A stretch of 64,000 bases of DNA from Candolleomyces eurysporus. Its lineage: Eukaryota; Basidiomycota; Agaricomycetes; Agaricales; Psathyrellaceae. The position numbers and the translations under genes are program-made. Location of the stretch: contig JANBPK010000829.1 of the NCBI GenBank assembly GCA_027579435.1, forward strand, positions 1 to 64,000, in the 5' to 3' direction. Under the pieces are notes generated by a model. It saw only the letters and a list, made by a program, of their open reading frames with translations, made no database searches and was not told where the DNA came from. Below, piece by piece: positions 1-10,916 of this stretch; the stretch's first letter is position 1, and every line of letters starts with the position of its first letter.

Positions 1-104
1 ACGCAATTCGTTTTCCCACCCTCTCGAGTGTCGCTTTTCATCTCCTTTCTTGCCCTCTCAACTTCTTGTACTCATTCTTTCTCCTTTCCCCTGCTTCGAA
101 TTAG

Positions 105-1322
105 GTCGCTATCGCCCCTCCGGGTGCTCAAGCATGCACGCTTGACATTGAGGGTGCCTACCGTACCATCCCAGTCCGCCCAGATCACAAACGCTTTCTC
201 ATCATCAAACACAAAGGGTTATTTTATCTCAATCACGACGTTCCCTTCGGTCTGCGCAATGCCTCTGGTCTTCAAGGGGAGGTAGCCGATGCCATCGTGG
301 ACATCTGGCATTCCTTAGGAGTCGGTCCGGTCATCAAGTGGGTAGATGATTTCCTTTGCTTCCGCTTCCCCTGTTCGAATGGCACCTTTTATGCAACCTC
401 AGACGGGGTTGTGTACCGTTACCTTTATGACTATGGTCTCATGAAGGCCATGATCAGTCCGCTAGGCGTCCCCTGGCATGTCACCAAAGGCTCTCCCTTT
501 GCCGACTCCTTCTCCTATCACGGCTTTGAGTGGGACATCCCCTCGAAGACAGTCTTCATATCATCCGAGAAGCGTGCTAAATTGCTGTCCAAGATTGCCC
601 CCTTTCGAATTCGTAGTGCCTCCCACACCAGGCATGAGGTTCTCTCCCTCCTCGGATCACTCTATCACGCCACCTTTGTCTACCGTGAAGGCCGCGCATA
701 CATCAACAATGTCATCGCGTGGATACGACACTTCCCTTCATCCTCCCACCAAGAAGCCTTCATTCGTCACCATGCCCCGCCCTCTCTCATTACCGACCTC
801 ACTTGGTGGTCCAGCATCCTCCAAGAAGACTCCTTCTCTCGCAGCGTCGCGCTTCGCCCTCCAACCCAGGATATGGACATCTGGGTGGACGCCTCTACCA
901 GTTGGGGCATCGGCATTCTCATCGGTGGGCGATGGGATGCATGGAGACTTGACGGAGATGTTCTGCAACTGGGTTCGGGCAAAGACATTGCCTGGCTGGA
1001 AGCCCTGGCGGTCGAGTTCATGGTTAGCGCACTGGTTGCTCAGGGACATCGTTCCACGGACGTCTTGATTCGCAGCGACAACCAGGGTGTCATCGGTAGC
1101 TTTCAGAAGGGCTGGTCTCATGGCAGGTTCATCAACGACTCGATTCGTCGTACGTTCCCTTTATTACTTTCAATGGACATCTCCCTCTCGTTCCTTTACG
1201 TAGAATCTTCTTCAAACTTGGCAGATCCCGTTTCACGTGGCATCCTTCCTTCGTACGATTCCCGCATTTCACCTTCCACCACAGTCCATAACGATGTATC
1301 AACATTCTTCACTCGCGTCTAA
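105..1322 (+). CDS. Reverse transcriptase-RNase H of the Ngaro/DIRS-type element (5' partial)
   Basis: The frame runs from a likely splice acceptor (attag at 100-104) after a pyrimidine-rich stretch to a TAA at 1320-1322. RT landmarks are LDIEGAYRTIPV near 141-176, the VPFGLRNASG box near 240 and the catalytic VDDF at about 342-353, so the polymerase core is recognisable although YxDD is VDD here. An RNase H-like part follows: DIWVDAST at about 876-899, then an E in the AWLEALAVEF stretch, then RSDNQGVIG at about 1072-1098. The usable reading frame extends upstream of the first ATG at 297, which is not the real start. The protein copies the element RNA into cDNA. The recombinase follows directly in the same frame after one stop, so the two may be made by readthrough, re-initiation or splicing. 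Confidence 0.72.
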   Translation, partial: VAIAPPGAQACTLDIEGAYRTIPVRPDHKRFLIIKHKGLFYLNHDVPFGLRNASGLQGEVADAIVDIWHSLGVGPVIKWVDDFLCFRFPCSNGTFYATSDGVVYRYLYDYGLMKAMISPLGVPWHVTKGSPFADSFSYHGFEWDIPSKTVFISSEKRAKLLSKIAPFRIRSASHTRHEVLSLLGSLYHATFVYREGRAYINNVIAWIRHFPSSSHQEAFIRHHAPPSLITDLTWWSSILQEDSFSRSVALRPPTQDMDIWVDASTSWGIGILIGGRWDAWRLDGDVLQLGSGKDIAWLEALAVEFMVSALVAQGHRSTDVLIRSDNQGVIGSFQKGWSHGRFINDSIRRTFPLLLSMDISLSFLYVESSSNLADPVSRGILPSYDSRISPSTTVHNDVSTFFTRV

Positions 1323-1376
1323 ATAGCATTGTACCTTGTTGCCTCCAACCTTCCTCCTCTCGTTGAGTCCTCGCCT

Positions 1377-2780
1377 ATGCCGTTGAGTCTGTGCACTTCC
1401 CTCACCTCGTTCTTTGACATAGTGGATAGTCAACCCAGTCCACAATCTCGCCCGACGGTAGCCCCGGCCTCCTCCTCCTCAACCAAGTCAAGGTCTCACA
1501 GCCTGAATGCCTCGTCGTCGCAGTCTACAGGTCGCAAACCCGCTAGCACCGCGCGCTTCTCTCGTGGTGCAAGGAAAGCAATACCATCCACCTCCAACAA
1601 CCAGGCCTCCGACCTGAGACCTCCAGTGCCCCGTGAACAACGTTTCAGCTCGTGGACATCCCCCTTTGCCATCCGGCGCAGGGAGGCTCAGTCTGCTCAG
1701 GGCATCTCAGAAGATGATGCGAAGAAATTGTTCGAAGTTATGCTGCATTCCGTCGACATCAACACTCACAAGACCTACAGCGCTGGCCTCACCCGCTTTC
1801 ACGAGTTTTGCGACAAACGAGGCATCTCAGAGGATTTACGCATGCCGGCCTCAGAAGAATTGTTATCACTCTTCATCTCGTCGCACGCTGGGGCCGTCTC
1901 AGATAGCACGGTCAACAACTGGTTGGCCGGCTTACATTTTTGGCACACTATCAATGGTGCGCCTTGGCACGGCGACGGTTCGGGCCTCCTCTCACGCACT
2001 CGCACTGGGGTCAGGAAGATGGTGCCGATTTCCTCGCGAAGAGCCAAGCGCCCTCCGGTCACCATTGAACACATGCAGACCCTACACAGCGGTCTGGACC
2101 ATTCGGACCCATTTGACATCGCTGTCTGGGCAACGGCTGCGGTGGCCTTTTGGAGCTGCTGTCGTTTGGGGGAGCTAGTGATCCCTTCGGCCTCAGGCTT
2201 TGACCAAAGCAAGCACGTCACCCGCAGCGCCAAGTTGACCTTTGGCTTCACCAACTCTTCGAAGGACTCGCCAGGCACAGAGTTTGCTACTCTCCCCATC
2301 CCGTGGTCCAAGACCACTGGCAATGAAGGTGCCAGTATCTCGATCACAGCACGCCCTGGCGACCCCCTCTGCCCCCTCCGGGCCATCAAGAGACATGTTT
2401 CACTCAACTTCTCCGGACCTCCCAATATTCCCCTCTTCTCGTTCAACTCCTCATCGGAAGGGNGCTGGTCCCCGATGACCAAGGACCTATTCCTCAGGCG
2501 ATGCAACAAGATCTGGACAGCGGCTGGCATGCCCGAAATGCCGGGGCACAGCTTTAGGATCGGTGGTGCCACACACCTCCTTCTTATGGGTGTACATCCC
2601 GACATCGTAGCTACTCAAGGCCGTTGGCTTTCGAGAGCCTTCCTGGAGTACTGGCGTAGGATCGACTCCATCCTCCCTCTCTTCATTTCCTCGCACCAAT
2701 CGTTCTCATCACACTCGTCGATCCGGTCATCTATGAAGACTTACGCTAAACGTCATGGCCTACCTTCATCAGCAGGGTAG
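1377..2780 (+). CDS. Tyrosine recombinase of the Ngaro/DIRS-type element
   Basis: A protein of about 467 residues. An N-terminal Ser/Pro-rich stretch is followed by a SAM-like core-binding domain (TYSAGLTRFHEFCDKRGIS) and a catalytic domain. The catalytic residues can be read: R in CCRLGEL (about 2160), the H-x-x-R pair in GHSFRIGG (about 2545), and the nucleophile Y in LEYWR (about 2645), giving the R..HxxR..Y signature. The frame is open from a TTG at 1329, but the first ATG is at 1377. The N at 2463 keeps frame on both sides and looks like one unresolved base. Recombinases of this kind integrate circular element cDNA without target duplication. The gene looks intact. Confidence 0.75.
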   Translation: MPLSLCTSLTSFFDIVDSQPSPQSRPTVAPASSSSTKSRSHSLNASSSQSTGRKPASTARFSRGARKAIPSTSNNQASDLRPPVPREQRFSSWTSPFAIRRREAQSAQGISEDDAKKLFEVMLHSVDINTHKTYSAGLTRFHEFCDKRGISEDLRMPASEELLSLFISSHAGAVSDSTVNNWLAGLHFWHTINGAPWHGDGSGLLSRTRTGVRKMVPISSRRAKRPPVTIEHMQTLHSGLDHSDPFDIAVWATAAVAFWSCCRLGELVIPSASGFDQSKHVTRSAKLTFGFTNSSKDSPGTEFATLPIPWSKTTGNEGASISITARPGDPLCPLRAIKRHVSLNFSGPPNIPLFSFNSSSEGXWSPMTKDLFLRRCNKIWTAAGMPEMPGHSFRIGGATHLLLMGVHPDIVATQGRWLSRAFLEYWRRIDSILPLFISSHQSFSSHSSIRSSMKTYAKRHGLPSSAG

Positions 2781-4197
2781 CACTCGATCTCGCTCTGTTG
2801 GGGGAGCGCTTCCGTTGGTCGCCGCTGTGTGAGCTTTGCTCTCATGCAGGTATAGTCGGCTCCCGACCCCCTCCCGACTCCTTCTTCCGTCTTGGAGTCG
2901 TATCGGGTTTTGTCTTGTCCAACACTTTGGAAGCGCTCAGATGCCAGAACCTCCCTCTTCCACTTCCCGAGCCAGCCACATCTCCTCCTCCGTGTTCCTC
3001 TCCTTTTGGCTCGGTTTTACCTTCGATCTTTATCTCGCTTTTTCTGCTTTCTCTGGTCGCTCTGGCATCTCACCCCCACCTTTGGAACAAGGATTCTCCA
3101 TTGTGCTAGTTCCATCGTAAACTCATCATTCATGTACTCATTATCTGATCCAAATATACACTACCTTCCTCATGTTCTCCTTCTCCTCTCACCGATTTAG
3201 CCCTCTGCCGTTACGAAGCAGAGGGAGCTGACAGAGACTCGCCAGGACTTGCTGACACCCCTCGCTCCGCAGTAGCTTGCCTGGACGTGGTAAACAATGG
3301 CGAAGTCGGATTTGATCGCAAGGCTCAGAGCAGCTTTTCCGAATATATTTACACAGCCACGTCAGTAGTAACTCCGCTGCTACTGCTGCTACTGACAAAA
3401 AAATCTTCCAAATAATCACCTGCAATACAAGAAATACAGAAAAAANTCATTTAGCTGGCTTTGGATAGTTCCATCCCATGTGCACAATAAAAACCGCTAT
3501 CGGGTAAGTCGATGTTGCCAAATCTCGGAAGTTGCTACTGCATCTTATCTGTGCAAGATAACAAGCTGATTTGTCAGCGCGCGGCAACCGTCGAGTCGGC
3601 GACAGCGCTGATCGTTGTGCAGACTCGTAGCATTGGACGTGCTCACCGCAATCTAGAAAGTGACTGTAGAAAACCATACTTCAGAGATAGGATGAGGAAT
3701 GAAATACCTATTTCCTCCCAAAGAATAACTGCCAATAAGAGGCTCAGATAAACCAAATTTCCGGCCCTGCGGGGCCATCATGCTCGAATAAGGTGCACAA
3801 TGGTCCCGCTGTCTGCTTAATTTCTGGCAACAAAGATGTAACTCTCACTAGACCTATTGTCCCAGAGAGAAAATCTGATCATAAGCTAAAACCAATTAAT
3901 TTTTTGGCCCTGCGGGGCCTTTGTGAATGACTATGACACAGGGACACGTACAGCCCCACTGCCTGCTTGATTTTTTGCAACCTTGCATTAAAAGCTGGTC
4001 TAATACACAAATAAAACATGTTACAGTCTCTTCTTGTACAGAAAATGAAAACACCTCGAACTCAAGATTCAGAAGGAAAGGCTTGGGGCAGAATGAGCCT
4101 CGCACGAGCGACCTTCCCAATTGGGGTCGCTTACATGATCTTTTTTGAACTCCGCTCACTAGCTGCAGTAGCAGCCCACCGTCACCGCTAGCGAGCC
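2781..4197. other. Intergenic; no gene recognised
   Basis: Pyrimidine-rich sequence to about 3190, probably the 3' end of the retrotransposon, then about 1 kb without a convincing gene. Short open frames have no recognisable motif. A pair of diverged direct repeats lies at about 3755-4030 and is listed separately. One N is at 3446 beside an A run. Confidence 0.5.
3755..4030. repeat. Two diverged direct repeats carrying a GGCCC-TGCG-GGGCC hairpin
   Basis: The 14-base imperfect palindrome ggccctgcggggcc occurs at 3763-3776 and again at 3906-3919, 143 bases apart. About 50 bases downstream of each is a related stretch (ctgtctgcttaatttctggcaac against ctgcctgcttgattttttgcaacc). This looks like a two-unit tandem repeat of about 143 bp that has diverged. 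No function is assigned. Confidence 0.55.
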
Positions 4198-4836
4198 ACA
4201 CGGCTCAATCAAATGCTGGTGCTGTTTGTCTTTGGCCTTCGATCATAACACTGCTGCCGACGCGGCAACATTTCAGAAAAACGATCGCTCATCGAATTCC
4301 ACCACCATGGCTTTAAATCTAGGAAAGCGTAAGGAAAGGGAAGACGAAGAGAGCCATGGGTGAGGTTTTCCCTCTATTCTACATTATACAGACACGATGT
4401 TCAAGAAGATCTCCAGAGCCACACTTTTCGTATCCAATCTGCCATATACAGCGACCTCGGTCGACCTCGAAACCCTGTTCTCAGATATCGCACCTGTCAG
4501 GACGGCTTTCGTTGTCACAAAACATGGGACCGGCGTCTCCAAAGGCGTTGGGTACTCTCCTTTGCCCTAAAGGAAGACGCAGAGGGTTGCTACACAAAAG
4601 TCGAGGAGGAGGGACTGTCAGTAGCCAGAAGGAAGATTCGTGTGCAGTGGGCAGATAAACGAGTGAGTAGAACTGTCATCCATGGTTATTTGATGTTGAA
4701 TCCTGGTGCAGAAGCGTAAAGATGAAGGAGCCTGAGGGGAAAAAGAGATCAAGAGTCGGCCCCGTCGACTTGGACCCCGGAAACCTCTTGCCGTGCGCAC
4801 CGGCCTTCCTAGCCTCCTCGACTCTAAAACTCAGGA
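4198..4836 (+). pseudogene. 5' fragment of the NOP4/RBM28-like gene with its promoter, inverted copy
   Basis: Promoter, first short exon (ATG at about 4309), first intron, RRM1 exon and the start of the next exon of the NOP4-like gene at 10917-14035 are repeated here in the opposite orientation. The match stops in the codons for LDSKI, at about 4836, where the sequence switches to module X. RRM1 can still be read (ATLFVSN, then a degenerate RNP1 region). This copy has three C bases where the long copy has four at 13867-13870, so here the RRM1 frame stays open. It lacks RRM2-4 and is taken to be a dead fragment made by segmental duplication. Confidence 0.8.
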
Positions 4837-6640
4837 CCCCGACCTATGTCGGACACTCGTTCCAACACCGTACGCCTCGCAAGTTTCGCTGATTCCCCAA
4901 CTCTCCAGGTGGATGCAGGTTGGAAGTACAGGCAATTCGGTGGTGCCCCTCTAGCAAAGGTGAGCTCTGGTCTTCTTCTCCGTCTCTCTGTCGCGGCGAT
5001 GGGTTGCTGATGCTCCCTTTGTGTTAGATTTTGCCCTCGCCATCGCCCTTCCCCCGGTCTCGTCGGCCGCCTATCATAACACTCTTTCTTGAAGGAAATC
5101 AGAAGTCATATCGGGATTTGCGAGTCGATCGCTTCACCTGAAGCCCTCCGTTTGGTTGAATGGAATGTAACGATTCATAGGTACGTTGGGAAGTCTCTCC
5201 CTCATCCCAATACCCACTCATATCCTCCCGGTCACAGATGGTCCAGCGTCGTCACTGTTGTACGCCAGCAGTTCATCAACGTTTACATTAGCTCTCGCCC
5301 TAACCCACCCTTGCGACACCCACAAGCCACTATCTCATCTCCCGTTTCCCCGGGATCACAACTCCAACTCAGCGACGACCACCGACGCCAATATTTACGC
5401 CTTCCCTCCCGCACCTTCGGCCGTTTTGGCGAGTGCTTGCCGCATCCCAGAACAGTCCCATTCAACCCCGGCTCGCCTCCAATCTTCTGCCCGCCCTTCA
5501 CCGCTGATTCCCTGCACCATCCAGATCTACCACGACGCTGCTGGAGTGTCCCGGATCGTTCGGTGGCTGGGTTTCACTATTGTCTTCATGGTAAAGGCGA
5601 CTGAGGCTGGAAGAAGGCAAGAAAGGAGGAGGGGAGGGTGATGAAGCAACTGGGCTCGTTGCTGCGTCTGCAATGGTTTTTCGGCACTCATCAGCTTTGT
5701 TGGCACCTCGAAACTCGGATGTGGTTGGGCCTCGTCACCGTTGCCCCAAGTCGTCGTCGCACCGACTCTAACCCAGCAACAGACCGGCTCTGTGGACAAC
5801 GTCGGTCCCTCAATTCTCCAATAATGAGCCCGTCGTCAGTCGCCGCAAGTCCTGTCCGTTTTTCGTACCGAACAAAGTCTTCGAATGCGACCGAGGCTCA
5901 GAGTTGCGTTTTCGCAGTAGGAGGATGTCTTGGAAGGCTGTTGGATGATGCAACTGTTACGTATTACGGCGAGCATGAAGCGACGAAAAAGCGAATCCAG
6001 TCAGTCGTCGTCGTAGAGCAAAGCCACAATATACCGTTTGCTTTCAAATGGCCAGGCCGTTGACTGTACTTGCTTTCGCCCTCTGTCCTTCGATGATCGC
6101 CTCTCGCCCTCCTTGACACCGTCGCCGCTCGGCACTTGTTGCTCCCTATCGACTTTACCAGAGATGTGTACCATCCCTCCTTCCAAGCATCGAGAAGAAC
6201 CCGCTCTCAATGTCCAATGCCGCGCATACACTGAAAGGTTTCGGCCCAATGTTCAAGTCTTGGCCAAACCCTCTAGGTATGGAGGCTAAACCAATTTTGA
6301 ATTTCCGTGAGCTCATCTGCCATCGTCAGGCATGGTATCGATGACTGATAGTCGCACGAACCAGGGTCTACGTTTACCCCGAGCTATGGCTTGGGAACAG
6401 CTATCCACCACCACCACCGTAAACTTACCGAATGGAAACGCACCCAGGATTTGCGCCCACAACAAATGACTCGAACCCTCGTTGACAACCAGGACATAAA
6501 CACTGCCTGTTTCCTAGTCTATATTGCCGTTACCGCCCTCGGCCATCTCTTACACCTCAGCAGGAGGATCCTCGCGCTGCCCTATTAGCGCAGCGGTATC
6601 AATGAAAGTGATATGTCGGAAATGATCGATTGGCGGAAGT
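4837..6640 (+). pseudogene. Module X, copy 1 (unidentified gene remnant)
   Basis: A sequence present four times in the window, at 18061-18975, 22990-24072 and 30400-32280 on the minus strand and here on the plus strand. Several reading stretches stay open between copies and look coding, including one with GRLLDDATVTYYGEHEATK near 5940, one reading GFGPMFKSWPNPLGMEAKP near 6237-6293, and one reading CFLVYIAVTALGHLLHLSRR near 6510. They lie in different frames and would need introns. I do not recognise a family. Copy 1 and copy 4 keep the about 820 bases at 5790-6610 that copies 2 and 3 lack. It was probably once a gene next to the NLR gene, facing its 3' end. Confidence 0.5.
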
Positions 6641-7413
6641 GAGCAGCAGCGTTTATCTTTCCTCTCTCATTGATGGTTATAGATTGCTGACACTCTCCCT
6701 TTTCTTCTGTTCAAGCATCCCTGTCGGTCGCTAGTAGCTGGATAGACGAACACCGACCCTTCCTTTTGACCCTTCCTTCCGCTCATTCAACCATACAAAG
6801 AGATCAAAGCGGCGGAGGACATAGGATATGCTCCCCTTCTTCCCTGTTTGTTCCTCGAAGACCAGATGCACGTCGTATGTTGTTAGTGCCTTCGGTGCTC
6901 GGGATTTTCTGCCAGTAGTGTACCCGGCCCTTACTCGTATTCTTATTTCTGGTGAATCCAGTTCGTCGTGTTCAGCCTATCTTTTGCTGTGCAATATCAT
7001 ATTCTAGCTGTCTCGAGCATCGGTTATGACTATCATCCCGTTGTATGTCGACTTGTAGGTGTCCTGAATCTCAGATCAAAGCGGCGGTCTCGTCGAGATT
7101 GTCGACCGGTTGGGTAACCTTCATTTGATCGAAGTCAAGCTGCTCGTCCTAGTTACCTGTTCAACGCTTCCATCATACATTCTGCGGACCGTGTTGATAC
7201 ATGCCGGGTCTGTGTATGCTCGGTGTTGCCGCATGCATCAGCTTCATTTGACAAATGCCAGGCAGTGGACAAACAGTGCCAGCTGAGAGAACCCTAGGTC
7301 TAAAGGGGGGCTTGTGGATCCAAAGATGGCGAACGCTAGTGGGGCTCAGCAGGCCAAAGGGGGTACATTTCTTTGAGTATGACTGCATTGAAACTATGAA
7401 CCATACATGACAG
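6641..7413 (-). repeat. 3' tail of NLR1, shared by all NLR copies
   Basis: Sequence downstream of the NLR1 stop codon that recurs after NLR2 (17502-18060), NLR3 (22429-22990) and NLR4 (29655-30400). A frame starting MFNAAVVCSADCVD is open on the strand opposite the NLR in the tails of NLR2 and NLR3, but is broken in the NLR4 tail. I therefore treat the block as UTR and intergenic DNA carried along by duplication, not as a gene. Confidence 0.6.
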
Positions 7414-9887
7414 TTACGTGGAGGCCTTGCTTATTTTTATACAATCCAACAAACAGTAAGAATCTCTACAAGCTATACTCAGGACCATATCACATGCAGC
7501 ACCCGGTGCTGCAAGACCCATTTCCATCTGTAAACATGCATCTATCCATCGGAACAACTAGTCATCCTTTGAGATCGCAACAATAATGTTAGAAAATGGA
7601 AAGCCTTACCCTGCATGCCTCCACAGGCGTCCAGTTCCAAAGCCGCCACTGTGGAAGTAATGTCAAAAAGGGCACTTGCAAAGGAACTACAGGAACACAT
7701 ACCAAACGGCTAGTGAAACGATTGGTAGTGGGAATTGATAGGCTCTCTGAGAGACTGCTGCGACACTGTATGGAGAGTCTCTTAGCTAGATAGAATGGTT
7801 GAAGGCAAAGGAAGCCCATAAATACCTTTTCTCTAATTGCTTTTCCTATACACCCTATGTCGTGCTGCAAGATTGTAGCTTGTTCCTGGTGTATTTTCAA
7901 GTGATACACATGGTCATCCACAAAATTGGTGAAAAATCCAAGCGAATCAAACACCATCTGCAGCCATCTGTCTGGTGCAGGATCACACTCCAAAGCGAGG
8001 GCCAGGGATTCGATGCATTTGCTGAGGGCATACCAAACTTGCTGGGGCCTGTGATCAGAATCATCTCCAAAAATCCAGAGGAAAATGTGAGTGAATGAAA
8101 AGAGGTGGTATGACAAGTTTTNGGGAGGGTAGGTGGGGGAGCTGCTTTAGTTCAGTGAGTATACTTTGCTCTGACATTGTATTCAGACACTGGGCCCGGT
8201 GTTGTCGGCAGTGCTGCCGGCTATTTTGTGTAACCAACGACAACGGAGGGACATCCAGCAGGTCCTCAAGATTTAGGCTGAACCAGTAGTAGGATAACTT
8301 GAAGTGATATGCAGGTGATACAAAGTATGCCCCTGACCGTGTTTTGGTGGTAAGGAAGTCGCGGAGGGATGTGTGACACATGGTAATAGGTAAGTCATCA
8401 GTGCCTGGAATATGGATGATCGCTTGTAGGTTGACGAGGACCCGAACGACTTCGAATGACTCAATGCCAAGAAGTTCAGCGATCCCGACAATGGGAAGTG
8501 GTTCGGAGAGTAATGCGATGGCTGATATGATCTCAGAAAAATGGGGGAGATGCTGTGAACGAGAGAGCGTTCTCGAATAGAGGGTATCAAGGCCGGGGTT
8601 CATGTTTAGGGTGTGCGGGAGGCGGTCCATTGGTGTTGATAGGTCGTCGGTGGGGTTGACGATGTACTTGAAAAGCGCGGATGCGAAAATGAACGATCCG
8701 CCGATGTGATCCACCAATTGGTCCTTATCTTTCTTCGTTGGCCAATCCCCGTGTTTTTGAATATAAGCATTGATGATGGGATTCCGTTGTTTCTCCGCCT
8801 CCAAGCAGGTCCGTATAAACTTGTCGATGTCGCCTCGTGAACAATGGTTGATGAGGTTCTCCAGACGTACTTGGTTGTTCTTTAGGTGGCCTTGAATGTG
8901 TTGCTCGACTCGACTGGTGATAAAGACTCGGAGAGGAATGAGGGGGTTTTTCTTGAAGAACTTGAGCATGTCTTCAATGAAAACCTGCACGTCCTGACAG
9001 TCTTCACATTCGTCGAGTCCATCAATAACAATAAGGAATGGGCCCTTGAGGAGGGATGATTTGAGGAGGCGGCCACACTTGGCGGCAGCTTTGAACGGTT
9101 CGTACACGAGGCGGCGAAGCTGAGTGACCAAATTCGACTTGAGGAGACTTGGTTCTGCTTTGACCGCCTGCTCGATGAATGGCGCCGCTTCAGGGATTGC
9201 GGCTGCCAGTTGACAAGCTAGAGTTGTCGCGAACCTGGTCATTCTACTCCGATCGCCATTGTTTCGGAAGAAGAAAAAGCTCCCAACCAAGCGATTCCTC
9301 TCTTCGAACTTGAGCGCGATCGCTAGAGCAATAGCCGATTTCCCGCATCCCACATAGCCGTAAAGCCAGAGGACATGGGTGTTCCACAGCAGTGTGCTAT
9401 CGGCCCATGCAACAATCCTACGAATAACATCCGTTCGTGTACCAGGGAAGCACGCCGAATTCGGGGGAGATGTCTCTCGGTCTCGAGTATGAGATGCATC
9501 GAGAATTGGTCGAAGGAGTCGAACGAGGTCCGAAACTTGGCAATGGATCAATCGGAATAGTGATTGTCGGGAGGTCAGCTATAACGCACCTGCTTGATCG
9601 ACGGGCCCGAGATGCTGCTGATTCCCAGCGGTTGCGTCGAATCGATCAGAAAACTGGTTGAAGGTACCTGAACGAGGAAAATCAGCGAGTCGATCCCTAT
9701 CTATTATTCAGTAGATAAACGAATGCTTACCATGGTTATCCCCAAAATTCGCGTTCTCAGCGTACTCGACTTTGTTCACTGTGACTGTGGCATGGTGGTG
9801 CTGTATTATCTGCATTTCTCTGTGCGTTGAATCAGTGCCTTCGGCATTAGAAAACGCCCCCTCAGACGGCGCAGATCTGTCGCCCAT
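7414..9887 (-). CDS. NACHT-domain NLR-type STAND protein, copy 1 (NLR1; two frame breaks)
   Basis: Six exons inferred by alignment to the other copies: 9887-9731, 9666-9590, 9535-7826, 7765-7703, 7648-7610, 7557-7414. The protein would be about 729 residues. NACHT motifs are present: Walker A GYVGCGKSA, Walker B FLIVIDGLDECED and sensor FITSRVEQH. Proteins of this type act as ATP-driven switches in fungal nonself recognition and programmed cell death. NLR1 has one winged-helix-like module (LDTLYSRTLSRS to HTSLRDFL) where NLR2-4 have two, so it is 128 codons shorter. Exon 2 is 77 nt instead of 78 (CC for CCC at about 9662) and N8122 is one base too many. Each break sits in a homopolymer and may be an assembly error. 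If both are real, the gene is dead. Confidence 0.78.
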
Positions 9888-10216
9888 CTAGCGAAGAGCA
9901 CGGAAGATGAAGAGGAGTTGAATTCGAGGATGATGGTGGGAGGTGAGAAGGAAGGAAGAGTGCACAGCTCTACAGGATGCCGCATAAACAGCCTGCCAGT
10001 CAACACGAGGCTAACGTAAGGAATCGGTCGATTAGACGCACAGGCCGTGTGATCAGTGCCGCAACGAAAGGCTCCAGAGTCCAGCAGACTGACCCGGGTC
10101 ACGGAAGTCAGTTCACACCAGCCTTCGCCGCCGAGCCAGCTGTCATTAATACGTTGATAGGAAAGGACGGCGATCCGAGACAGGAATTGGGATGTGGGCA
10201 CCACGAGCAAAGCTAG
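9888..10216 (-). promoter_or_regulatory. Upstream region of NLR1
   Basis: The inverted counterpart of the sequence before NLR2 (about 14380-14643), NLR3 (about 19330-19582) and NLR4 (about 26500-26770). It is conserved among copies although it has no long reading frame, which fits a promoter or 5' UTR. No TATA box was singled out. Confidence 0.5.
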
Positions 10217-10916
10217 TATAGGTTAACATGAAATTTGTCGAAGTGGAGTATACAAAAAGGTTGCTCTAAACTTATTGTTAGATGCGGCGCCGGAGACTGT
10301 CAATATGGGAGGGCTCGAGCCTCGGATGGTCGCTGCGTCGCTGCCCGTGGGGCCAGAATGAGCAATGAATGCACTCAGTGGAATCCGGGTATTCGGAAGG
10401 TTGGCAGTTGGGATGTGAGCCAAGACTATCGCGTTAGAATGCTACATAAAGACCTTCAAATATATCCAAGCGGTCCCCAAGTTTGAGTCCGCCTAACTCC
10501 CGGATGGAAGTTACCAACTACCCTTGCCTTTGCTGGCAAACCATACTAAACTGTGCCCCTTCTTTACTATACACTCACAGAAATAGAGCGGCTGCCAAGC
10601 CGGGAGTCTGCACAAGCCCGCCATCTGTCACTTCTGAATCAGCGATTGGTTTCATGTCAACGGAAAATCAGCCCCAAGCCTTCACCATTGCCCAAGAATA
10701 GTTCCATGAAATCAGGTGAATGTAACAAACGCGTAGGAGATAAAGACCAACCGACATCGACTTGAACGATTCGATCGTGCCTTCCCCTTCCGCCCCGATT
10801 TCCTTTCCTTCCTCTTCCTACTAATCATTGCCCCGGCCGGGTTGAAGTTTTGGGTTTTTGAAGGTGGATCCCCAGCCGCCGAATCGTCTTCCTTTTCTAC
10901 CTTTCTACACTTGGTT
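10217..10916. other. Intergenic between NLR1 promoter and NOP4-like 3' end
   Basis: About 700 bases with no convincing gene. It should hold the distal upstream sequence of NLR1 and the 3' UTR of the NOP4-like gene. Nothing else was seen. Confidence 0.5.

Larger units (their letters stand above)
1..3190 (+). mobile_element. Ngaro/DIRS-type tyrosine-recombinase retrotransposon, 3' part
   Basis: The order reverse transcriptase, RNase H, tyrosine recombinase on one strand, with no LTR and no DDE integrase, is that of DIRS/Ngaro retrotransposons, which are common in Agaricomycetes. The 5' part (gag-like region, start of RT) lies outside the window. Split direct repeats typical of Ngaro could not be identified, so the right edge near 3190 is a guess from loss of structure. 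The recombinase would insert a circular cDNA intermediate. Confidence 0.72.

Noticed and set aside
5089..5641. Ser/Pro-rich plus-strand frames in module X as a secreted protein gene
   Set aside because: Frames overlap each other, are not kept in the other X copies and show no signal peptide.
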